Part shown: positions 1 to 5,707 of the stretch, piece by piece
Layout: each line of letters starts with the position of its first letter
Position numbering within the stretch: position 1 is the first letter of the stretch
DNA from: Desulfobulbus sp.
GTDB taxonomy: Bacteria > Desulfobacterota > Desulfobulbia > Desulfobulbales > Desulfobulbaceae
Assembly: GCA_030600525.1 (NCBI GenBank)
Contig: JAUVLX010000200.1
Location: forward strand, 1-6,582
Length of the DNA: 6,582 bases
Direction of reading: 5' to 3'
The notes under the pieces: model-generated
Seen by the model: only the letters and a program-made list of their open reading frames with translations
Database searches by the model: none
Told to the model about the DNA's origin: nothing
Position numbers and translations under genes: made by a program

Positions 1-433
1 CAGTCGTAAAAATGGTAACATCCTAATATTAAAGGAATTTATAACTCGAAGTCACAAAGTTGGGCTAGCGCTTACCTCGTTATGCTGAAAAAATAATCCT
101 CGGAGGTAAGCGAAGACTCCGATATCAATTATATGCCTGTGGTTATTTTTTCACCATGACTCGAACTTTAAAGAAAGTCCTAGTAAATCAACAGACTCAG
201 TAATCAAGACCGATGGGATTAATACCCATTGAAGGGACATCATGGCGTTTTATTATCGAAGTGGCATCTTGCTTGCCAGCAGTCCTGTAAACCATTCCCC
301 AATGATTCAGCTGCTGTCTGATCAAGCACAAGCCTCCTCGCTTTACACACTCAAATTTCTATTACTTGCCAGCCTTTCCCAAGTCCAGATCCCTTTTGCC
401 TGCATGTCGGTCTGCATTTGACATTACCTCAGG
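1..433. other. Non-coding region downstream of the diguanylate cyclase
   Basis: No recognisable gene lies here. The stretch 69-153 carries overlapping inverted repeats (listed separately). A further small hairpin can form at 211-231 (CGATGGG against CCCATTG with one G-T pair, 7-base loop) without a T-run. The inverted pair CAGCAG (277-282) and CTGCTG (311-316) lies just beyond the end of the minus-strand gene but is too loose to be called a terminator. A 59-codon plus-strand reading frame at 242-421 is discussed under rejected items. Confidence 0.6.
69..153. repeat. Overlapping, mutually exclusive inverted repeats
   Basis: Three inverted pairs share bases. CGCTTACCTC (69-78) is perfectly complementary to GAGGTAAGCG (103-112). 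TGAAAAAATAA (86-96) is perfectly complementary to TTATTTTTTCA (143-153), and the stem extends inward by a G-T and a C-G pair. TCGGAG (100-105) is perfectly complementary to CTCCGA (117-122). The second and third pairs nest into one long structure, while the first uses bases needed by the other two, so a transcript could adopt one fold or the other. No gene follows closely on the plus strand. It may be a decayed regulatory leader, a bidirectional terminator region or a mobile-element end; the sequence does not decide. Confidence 0.5.
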
Positions 434-2185
434 TTAGTCTTCCACGCCGTACCCTTTTCTTTTCAATCGGTCTTTGTGGGCATACATCTCCTTGTCGGCC
501 TTTATCAATAAATCTTTGGCAGATGTTCCGTCTTCAGGACAATAGGCAACGCCGATGGCAGCGCCATGTAAATTGATAGAGCCACTTCCCATATGCATAG
601 GTTCAGAAAGTGCAGTCGTTATTTTATCCAGAATGACATAGAGATCGTCCCTTGATTCGATATCGTAGAAGAGAACAACAAACTCATCACCAGCAAATCG
701 AGCAACCATATCTTGCTTACGGACTTGGGTGCGCAGTCGGAGCGCCAACTCGATGAGGACATTATCACCGATTTCATGACCATGTTTATCATTAACCTTC
801 TTGAAGTCATTGACGTCGATAAACATAACTGCAAAGTTCTCGGACGGGCATGATTGGGTACGATTTAATGCTTCGCCTAGAGCTTGTTCAAAGGCGTATC
901 GGTTTGGAAGTGTTGTCAGGTGATCGGTCTGTAGCCGTTGCTGCATTGCTTGAAAGCTCTGAGCCAGATCACCTATCTCGTCACTGCGCCTAATGTTGAT
1001 AGGATGTTCGAATGAGCCGCTTCCAATCTGATTTACAGCGAAAGATAATTTTTTAAGATCCCTTGTAACCCAGTTGAGAATAGAAAGTCCTATGAGTACG
1101 ACAAAGAGGGTGGCCAAAACAGCCAGTACGATTGTGCGCCGGACATTATGACTGATACCGCCCATAAAATCCTGGTCCGGTATAGCCACTACATTGATCC
1201 AGAGCAAACCCGATTGATCCTGAAATCTGGAATAGGCTACATGGATCTTTGCACCCTCGTTGTTGTAGAAATAAAAAGGGTCTATAGGCACATCACTTTT
1301 ATTAGCAGCGCGGCGCTTCTCAACCTGCCGATAAACCTCAACCAACATTGGATTTTCACTTTCCGCTGCATTCAACCTCGTCATCTTCCCATCTTCGAGA
1401 CTGCGGGTGTTTGGGCTACAGGAGGACGCAATAAGGTCGCCGTTGGGCTCAATTATAAAAGCAAGGCCGTTCGTGGATACATCCAGAGAGCTTACAAACG
1501 TATTCAAGGATCGCAATGGCATATCCGTAGCCACTACGCCCTTAAGGTTTCCAGTTTCATCCAACACCCGACGTGCCCTGGTAGCGACCAGATCATGTGT
1601 GCCAAAATCGATATACACGGACGTCCAGATATCGATATCACTGGTTTTCGCAGCCTGGAACCACGGCCTGATTCGAGGATCAAATAATTTTTCTTCCTCA
1701 TGCCGAAAAACCGATTTTCCGTTTAAACCCTTGAGGGAATATATTTTTCGATGCTCTTCCGGTTCAAACTTAATCCGCAGTTCAGCCAATTCTTCAGAGT
1801 GACGATATAGGCCAAAAGCCTGACCGCTAGTTGATCCATAATACACATAGTTGTTTGGATCAGTATGCAACGAGGTGGCAATCCAGAAGCGGGTTTTAAT
1901 ATTGTCAAGATCCAGCTCGATTGATTCAGGTGGAACCATTTTCTCTGGGAAAGCAGCCTTGAGTGTCGCCAATGATCCCACCACATGCCTATCAACAGCC
2001 TGGCTGATACGGTTGACAGTTTCTTCAAGCAAATGATTGGAAACCAGTAACACTGCGTCACTGCCAGTGCGGTAGGATAAAATCCCAAGCACTGTAGCAA
2101 GCAGAATAACAAGCGTTACATACGGTACAATCAATACTATTCGCAGAGACAAACCGGGGGTTCCTCGATGGAGCTGAAATGACAT
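434..2185 (-). CDS. Membrane-bound diguanylate cyclase (dCACHE-HAMP-GGDEF)
   Basis: This 583-residue protein should make cyclic di-GMP from two GTP at the inner membrane. Order: a transmembrane helix at about 16-38; an extracytoplasmic dCACHE-type sensor at about 40-340 with the typical DPRIRPWFQAA segment at 169-179; a second helix at about 350-372; HAMP at about 373-419; GGDEF domain at about 421-577. The active-site loop is RFAGDEF (496-502), so the first Gly is Ala, a variant tolerated in active enzymes. The metal ligand D457 (FIDVND), N465 and D466 are present, and an RxxD product-inhibition site (R489-D492) sits five residues before AGDEF. No EAL domain follows. The ATG start precedes the first helix by a short basic tail; an AGGA lies 11 bases upstream, a loose fit. 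The ligand is unknown. The gene stands alone and is complete. Confidence 0.93.
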   Translation of the reverse strand: MSFQLHRGTPGLSLRIVLIVPYVTLVILLATVLGILSYRTGSDAVLLVSNHLLEETVNRISQAVDRHVVGSLATLKAAFPEKMVPPESIELDLDNIKTRFWIATSLHTDPNNYVYYGSTSGQAFGLYRHSEELAELRIKFEPEEHRKIYSLKGLNGKSVFRHEEEKLFDPRIRPWFQAAKTSDIDIWTSVYIDFGTHDLVATRARRVLDETGNLKGVVATDMPLRSLNTFVSSLDVSTNGLAFIIEPNGDLIASSCSPNTRSLEDGKMTRLNAAESENPMLVEVYRQVEKRRAANKSDVPIDPFYFYNNEGAKIHVAYSRFQDQSGLLWINVVAIPDQDFMGGISHNVRRTIVLAVLATLFVVLIGLSILNWVTRDLKKLSFAVNQIGSGSFEHPINIRRSDEIGDLAQSFQAMQQRLQTDHLTTLPNRYAFEQALGEALNRTQSCPSENFAVMFIDVNDFKKVNDKHGHEIGDNVLIELALRLRTQVRKQDMVARFAGDEFVVLFYDIESRDDLYVILDKITTALSEPMHMGSGSINLHGAAIGVAYCPEDGTSAKDLLIKADKEMYAHKDRLKRKGYGVED

Positions 2186-2967
2186 AGTAAAGCTGGTCCT
2201 GGACGGATGAAAATTAGTGGGATGCCTCTATGTAGAGCAAGTTAAACAGCACGTGCAAAACTTCCCTGCCCTTCTTGAATCATTCTACTTTCACAATGAA
2301 AAAAAAAGATAAAAGCCATGAGATAAACTCGAAGGTTATCACAAACTCCAAGGCAACGCTAGTACCACAAAATTTTTAACATTATCACCGATTTCAGATA
2401 CAGGGCTACGCGGATGAATCATAGTACCGATTCTCAAGTGAAAGGCACATGCTAATCAGGTCACACAAATATCGAGATACCAAGTGGATACCATAACGAT
2501 AATTTTCTCGGTAGTATTAGGCCACCTCGATGAACCCATTTTTCCAAGGTCCCTTAATCCCTCCACCACCCTGCTTACAGGAAAAACATGACACTTATCT
2601 TCAGGTGGGACCGGGTACAAAAATGGAATATGCCACGGCCGTTCTGGTTTTGACACTAGGATTTCCCATGTGGCCGCATTTGTTCATGTAAGCGTATACT
2701 GCCGAAAGTGAACGCACCCTTATGCGTCCTGGGAACCACCCTACCCGGATGCCCCCCTCCATAACAGCAAATTTGATTTTGATGAAAATGTGCTGCTTAC
2801 AGGGGGGGAGCTCTTCTGTGACATGGCTTTGACCTTGCTTAAATAAACTCACGAACCTACCACGGGATTCGTTTTCCCGGGGTAGATTTTTTCTTTTCAC
2901 ACTGTCCCTTTTCTTTCTCGCGTCCCACTATTACACGTAACCCTTGTTCCAAATAACAGCAGACCAT
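2186..2967. other. Intergenic DNA upstream of the diguanylate cyclase, no gene seen
   Basis: No reading frame here resembles a known protein on either strand. Bases 2379-2396 repeat exactly, in the same orientation, 18 bases of the cyclase gene (759-776) that encode its EIGDNV segment. CTGCTTACAGG occurs twice (2571-2581 and 2793-2803). GACACTAGG at 2653-2661 is also found near 4625, close to the second large repeat copy, so the region may belong to the same degenerate element as 2968-3125. A terminator-like hairpin lies at 2857-2892. The cyclase promoter must be in the lower part of this stretch, but no clear -35/-10 pair stands out. Confidence 0.5.
2857..2892 (+). terminator. Intrinsic-terminator-like hairpin with no gene upstream
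   Basis: CTACC-a-CGGG (2857-2866) pairs with CCCG-g-GGTAG (2876-2885) around a 9-base loop, with one A-G mismatch, and is followed after one base by six Ts (2887-2892). This is the textbook shape of a plus-strand Rho-independent terminator. No plus-strand gene precedes it, so it may end an unrecognised small transcript or be left over from a lost gene or element. On the minus strand no T-run follows the stem. Confidence 0.55.
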
Positions 2968-3125
2968 CGTTAGCTCGCAAGTTTACTCTCCGGTTTCCTT
3001 TATCCCCTTCTTCCTGTAGCAACCTTGCTTTTGGTTAGCATTTTATGCTACCCTGCTTAAATACTATAAAATACGTACTGGAGCGCAGATAACCCCATTA
3101 GCTGGAACCCATGCGGGACGTGCAC
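2968..3125 (-). repeat. Diverged direct repeat, copy A (possible group II intron domain I remnant)
   Basis: Bases 2968-3000 match 4678-4710 at 30 of 33 positions. The similarity continues, more diverged and with small indels, to about 3125 (matching to about 4836), including shared blocks such as GGTTAG and ACCCCAT. Read on the minus strand, the best-conserved block contains GTAAACTTGCGAGC followed by CTAACG, resembling a conserved part of bacterial group II intron domain I as I remember it. No maturase gene is present. In copy A the match breaks just before 2968, where copy B continues for some 30 bases. A small hairpin TAGCAT-ttt-ATGCTA (3036-3050 region) lies inside. Homology of the two copies is visible; the intron identity is inference. 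Confidence 0.5.
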
Positions 3126-3160
3126 CGCACCCTCAAACAGATCTCAATATTCTGTGCGGT
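3124..3160. repeat. Small inverted repeat upstream of the RDD gene
   Basis: ACCGCAC (3124-3130) is perfectly complementary to GTGCGGT (3154-3160) across a 23-base loop. No T-run follows, only TGTTGT. It may be a weak terminator or part of the leader of the RDD gene, or may simply bound repeat copy A, which ends here. Confidence 0.3.
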
Positions 3161-3269
3161 TGTTGTCAAACCTTAATCCACCATTCATTCAGTTTTTTTA
3201 AAGGTTGGTTGCTCCGCATTACGGGTACGACTTAGCCCAAACGTTCTACTCTAAAGGCACCCTCAAAAT

Positions 3270-3274
3270 AAGGA
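3270..3274 (+). promoter_or_regulatory. Ribosome binding site that decides the RDD start
   Basis: AAGGA at 3270-3274 stands eight bases before the TTG at 3283, ideal spacing. The reading frame is open further up to a TTG at 3205, but that codon has AAAGG only one base away, too close to act, and the 26 extra residues do not look like the start of an RDD protein. There is no in-frame ATG before the middle of the domain. Confidence 0.65.
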
Positions 3275-3282
3275 TAAGAATT

Positions 3283-4275
3283 TTGGACCAGCAAACAGCT
3301 CCCAAGGAACACAATTTTCACGAGACTAGAGCGATTTGTGGCTTTTGGCGTCGATTGTTCGCCTTAACAATTGATAGTATTTTTATAGGAATAATCGGCC
3401 TTATTATTGGCTCTGTGGGCTACAATTTTTTCTCCCAGCTTGGTGGCTATGGCCGCTTAATAGGTTTCGCCATTGCCCTAACCTATTTTGGTTTTGCGAA
3501 CAGCTCTATTTTTGGTGGCCAAACTCTTGGAAAAAAAATATTCAAAATCAAAGTTATCGGGGCAAATGGCGAGACAATATCACTCCCCAAATCTTTGCTT
3601 CGCTATACAATGCTTAGTCTTCCTTTTTTCTTCAATGGTGCTCCCATAGCACCCGATATAATGCATCATCCTGTGGTCATGATGTCACTTGCTTTAATAG
3701 TTTTTTTCATGGGCGGGTCAATAATCTATCTTTACATATTTAACAGGAGAACCCGGCAATCAGTACACGACTTAGTTGTGGGAACCTATGTAATAAATTT
3801 TGACGAACCTTTAGCAGCAGAATCTGTGTGGAAAGGACACATGGTGACTATTGGGATTTTTCTTGTCCTGATTATTGTTGGTACAACAGTCATTATACCT
3901 AAACTTGCCCAAAAAAAATTATTCGCGGAGCTACTGATTGCTCAACAACAAATACAGGCATCTGGCATGGTCCATTATTCGACTCTCTCAAGTGGATCAA
4001 GCTGGACATACAACTCAAACAGTGACAATAAAAATGAACATACTTATCTCGCAGTAAACGCGGTGATGAAATATAGGCCTGAAAATTTCGAAAAATCTAT
4101 AGCAGAAATTGCAACACTTGTTATCAACTCGTTCCCTTCTCTTTACGAAAAAGACTCATTAATGATAAATGCAATTTATGGCTACGATATTGGTATTGCT
4201 CGCGCCTGGAAAAACCAAAACCAGCAAGCGAGCCCTGCTGAATGGGAAAAGATGCTAACGAGTGACAATCTATAG
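3283..4275 (+). CDS. RDD-family integral membrane protein with C-terminal extension
   Basis: From the TTG start the protein has 330 residues. The RDD domain spans about 15-172: Arg at 23-24 (FWRR) followed by D31 in the first helix (ALTIDS), a glycine-rich GGQTLGKKIFKIKV segment at 78-91, and D163 (VHDL) near the end. These give the three residues that name the family. Hydrophobic segments lie at about 28-46, 58-72, 107-118, 131-152 and 188-206. After the last helix a polar tail of about 120 residues (207-330) follows that I do not recognise; RDD proteins often carry unrelated soluble domains. Some RDD proteins have been linked to ion transport, but most are uncharacterised, so no substrate is claimed. 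The gene stands alone between two diverged direct repeats. Its DNA is more AT-rich than the diguanylate cyclase. Confidence 0.85.
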   Translation: MDQQTAPKEHNFHETRAICGFWRRLFALTIDSIFIGIIGLIIGSVGYNFFSQLGGYGRLIGFAIALTYFGFANSSIFGGQTLGKKIFKIKVIGANGETISLPKSLLRYTMLSLPFFFNGAPIAPDIMHHPVVMMSLALIVFFMGGSIIYLYIFNRRTRQSVHDLVVGTYVINFDEPLAAESVWKGHMVTIGIFLVLIIVGTTVIIPKLAQKKLFAELLIAQQQIQASGMVHYSTLSSGSSWTYNSNSDNKNEHTYLAVNAVMKYRPENFEKSIAEIATLVINSFPSLYEKDSLMINAIYGYDIGIARAWKNQNQQASPAEWEKMLTSDNL

Positions 4276-4284
4276 TATATCTCA

Positions 4285-4323
4285 CAAACGAGACAGAGCC
4301 TCATCGTTTGTTCAGGGGCTTTT
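4285..4323 (+). terminator. Possible terminator after the RDD gene
   Basis: Two alternative hairpins follow the stop codon. CAAACGA (4285-4291) pairs with TCGTTTG (4304-4310) around a 12-base loop. AGCCTC (4297-4302) pairs with GGGGCT (4315-4320), one G-T pair, and runs straight into TTTT (4320-4323). The second has the geometry of a short intrinsic terminator although its T-run is brief. Confidence 0.45.
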
Positions 4324-4457
4324 GGAAACCGATTGCCCCGGCCAATAATTTCACTGGAAACTGAAATCATGTCGCCTGGAAAACAGACATCGCCGGACAA
4401 AAACGTGAACTTCCCTTGCATAACTGCTTCATTTAATGTATTCCCTGTTCCAGATAA

Positions 4458-4475
4458 GTGTCGACACTAGTGTCG
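4458..4475. repeat. Two overlapping perfect palindromes
   Basis: GTGTCGACAC (4458-4467) is a perfect 10-base palindrome. It overlaps CGACACTAGTGTCG (4462-4475), a perfect 14-base palindrome. The half-site GACAC or GTGTC thus occurs three times in 18 bases in alternating orientation. This is the form of an operator for a dimeric DNA-binding protein, but no regulator gene is adjacent and the nearest downstream gene starts about 500 bases away. Confidence 0.5.
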
Positions 4476-4519
4476 CGTCAATGATGAAATGTCGAAATAT
4501 TGTGCTGGATTTTTTTGGT

Positions 4520-4581
4520 CCTAGATTCCTTTAACTGGTTATTCATAGTGGGCTATGTACCACCAGTTAAAGGAATCCAGG
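4520..4581. repeat. Long inverted repeat able to form a 20-base-pair hairpin
   Basis: GATTCCTTTAACTGGT (4524-4539) is perfectly complementary to ACCAGTTAAAGGAATC (4562-4577), a 16-base arm. After one mismatch three more pairs extend it outward to 4520 and 4581. Inside, CATAG (4544-4548) pairs with CTATG (4553-4557) across an internal loop, leaving a 4-base tip TGGG. No T-run follows the stem on either strand, so it does not look like an intrinsic terminator. It resembles a small palindromic repeat element or a protein-binding or RNA-processing hairpin. No gene is close enough to assign a role. Confidence 0.6.
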
Positions 4582-4649
4582 TGCGAGAAAAAACAAACAA
4601 GATACATCAGAGCAGCGTTGACGAGACACTAGGGCTTAAATATGTTTTA

Positions 4650-4836
4650 TGGCCTTGCCTCACATGACACTTCTTTCCGTCAGCTCGCAAGTTTACTCTC
4701 TGGCTTCCTTCAGACCTTGCCTCATGGTAGCATTATTGCCTTCGGTTAGTAATTTAGGTACGCTACATTGCACAACACAGAAATACTTACCGGGGAGATC
4801 AAACCCCATGAGTACACATCCATGCCGTGCGTACCC
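4650..4836 (-). repeat. Diverged direct repeat, copy B (possible group II intron domain I remnant)
   Basis: This copy matches 2968-3125 in the same orientation, strongest at 4678-4710. Read on the minus strand it contains CTGAAGGAAGCC, then AAACTTGCGAGCTGACG, then GAAAGAAGTGTCATGTGAGG. The order CTGAAG-AAGCC, CTGACG, GAA, TATGAGGC-like is what I remember from domain I of bacterial group II introns. No GUGYG-type 5' end, no domain V and no reverse transcriptase are visible, so at most this is a fragment. A plus-strand open frame over this stretch (4649-4873) is interpreted as antisense and not coding. Confidence 0.5.
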
Positions 4837-4951
4837 AAGGCTTTTCACAGACTTTGCTGAATCTCACAGTTGAATTCAACGTCAGCAGAATCCCCCCACC
4901 AGTGAATTACGGAGAGGAAGAATATGAAAAAATAATTTTCTCCGAAACTTA

Positions 4952-4957
4952 TATAAT
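4952..4957 (+). promoter_or_regulatory. Perfect -10 hexamer upstream of the CxxCxxCC gene
   Basis: TATAAT at 4952-4957 is an exact sigma-70 -10 match and would place transcription initiation near 4964, giving a leader of about 15 bases to the ATG at 4979 or 30 to the TTG at 4994. The position of the -35 element (around 4929-4934) is A-rich and does not match TTGACA, and chance occurrence is possible in such AT-rich DNA. Confidence 0.4.
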
Positions 4958-4978
4958 GCAAACAATGTTTTTTAGGTT

Positions 4979-5320
4979 ATGGAGAATATTATTTTGAGCG
5001 AAACATGTAAAAAGTGTGCTGAATGTTGTAAAAACTACCCTTTTGTATGTCTATCTGAAAAAGAAATAGATTCGATTAAAAAATTAACGGGGTTACCTGC
5101 TGAGGTGTTTACAATCCCGAAAGGTAAAGAAATAGAAGAATATTTCCTTCAATTTCAAGAGAATGGATATTGTTTTTTCTTAAATGAGAATAATGGTGTT
5201 TTTTCTTGTGCCGTATATGAAGCAAGACCAGGTATTTGTAAAAATTATCCCTCAAACCCCATACAAAAAGAAGTCTGTGCTGCACATAGTGAGAAATTCC
5301 TGAGTAATGTTTTGGGCTAA
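4979..5320 (+). CDS. CxxCxxCC (YkgJ-like) metal-binding protein
   Basis: A small soluble protein of 113 residues. The N-terminal CKKCAECC (C10, C13, C16, C17) is the signature of the YkgJ / CxxCxxCC family, thought to bind zinc or an iron-sulfur cluster. The second half of the signature is also present: C65 (GYCFFL), C77 (FSCAVYEARPG), C87 (ICKNYP) and a further C100. Length agrees with compact family members. No catalytic role is established. Start: the ATG at 4979 has only AGG two bases upstream, whereas the TTG at 4994 has GGAG nine bases upstream; using TTG would give a 108-residue protein beginning five residues before the first Cys. Either start keeps the whole motif. The DNA is much more AT-rich than the cyclase gene, compatible with acquisition from elsewhere. 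It is transcribed alone as far as can be seen. Confidence 0.88.
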   Translation: MENIILSETCKKCAECCKNYPFVCLSEKEIDSIKKLTGLPAEVFTIPKGKEIEEYFLQFQENGYCFFLNENNGVFSCAVYEARPGICKNYPSNPIQKEVCAAHSEKFLSNVLG

Positions 5321-5440
5321 CAAAACACGCTGCATTTGACGCCAGAATCGGCAACGCCCTGTTGGGAATATCAGGTGCCCGCAAGTAAGTTTATCGTTAT
5401 ATCCTTAATTACCAACTTTTAAACCAAACGAGTGAAACCA

Positions 5441-5614
5441 ATGGCAAAACCAAATTATTCATTTGAAAAGAGGCAAAAAGAACTTGCCAAAAAGAAAAAA
5501 AAGGAAAAAAAACGATTAAAGAAAATGGAAAAAACTCCCGAGGAATCCAACCTTGATCAACCTGTATCAGACAACGATGATAACAGTGCACCGATTGTTG
5601 ACAGTGGCATTTAA
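5441..5614 (+). CDS. Short lysine-rich conserved hypothetical protein
   Basis: A 57-residue protein. Residues 1-31 (MAKPNYSFEKRQKELAKK, then nearly continuous Lys, Glu and Arg) form a strongly basic, probably helical segment; residues 32-57 are acidic and polar (EES, SDNDDNS) and likely disordered. I recognise the N-terminal phrase as a conserved small hypothetical protein of several proteobacteria; no function is known to me. The start is taken at the ATG because family members begin MAKPNYSF; the frame is open three codons further to a GTG at 5432. GAGTGA at 5430-5435 gives a modest ribosome binding site. No signal peptide or membrane helix. Immediately downstream lies a cold-shock protein pseudogene on the same strand. 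The charge pattern would suit nucleic-acid or ribosome contact, but that is inference only. Confidence 0.75.
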   Translation: MAKPNYSFEKRQKELAKKKKKEKKRLKKMEKTPEESNLDQPVSDNDDNSAPIVDSGI

Positions 5615-5676
5615 TATACGGTCGTTAGAATACCACCTTTTTTATCGTGATGCGGTGAATTCAAAAAGTACATCTA

Positions 5677-5703
5677 ATTTCTCTATCAAAACAATAGAGA
5701 AAT
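5677..5703 (+). promoter_or_regulatory. Perfect hairpin just before the cold-shock pseudogene
   Basis: ATTTCTCTAT (5677-5686) is perfectly complementary to ATAGAGAAAT (5694-5703) around the loop CAAAACA. The 3' arm contains AGAGA, the only ribosome-binding-like stretch before the ATG at 5708, so folding would hide it. It may be a remnant of a structured csp leader. Confidence 0.45.
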
Positions 5704-5707
5704 CGAC

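Larger units (their letters stand above)
4324..4649. other. Intergenic region rich in palindromes, no gene
   Basis: No coding sequence is apparent on either strand. A minus-strand frame covering 4182-4421 overlaps the 3' end of the RDD gene and resembles no family. The notable content is the compact double palindrome at 4458-4475 and the long inverted repeat at 4520-4581, each listed separately. Confidence 0.55.

Noticed and set aside
242..421. A 59-codon plus-strand frame beginning MAFYYRSGILLASS with AAGGGA four bases upstream
   Set aside because: It resembles no family I know, its composition looks like random translation, the ribosome-site spacing is short, and it runs head-on into the end of the cyclase gene. 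It could only be revived by conservation in other genomes.
1148..2036. Plus-strand frames inside the cyclase gene
   Set aside because: They are opposite-strand shadows of a gene with clear domain structure from end to end.
2186..2340. A cyclic di-GMP riboswitch upstream of the cyclase
   Set aside because: I looked for the conserved GEMM core on the minus strand and did not see it.
2456..2900. Two overlapping minus-strand frames (2456-2656 and 2601-2900)
   Set aside because: Neither resembles a protein family; they overlap in different frames and cover the terminator-like hairpin and possible repeat remnants.
4649..4873. Plus-strand 74-codon frame
   Set aside because: It lies over repeat copy B, whose counterpart at 2968-3125 is interrupted by stops and indels, so the shared similarity is not protein-coding. 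It is read as antisense of a non-coding element.
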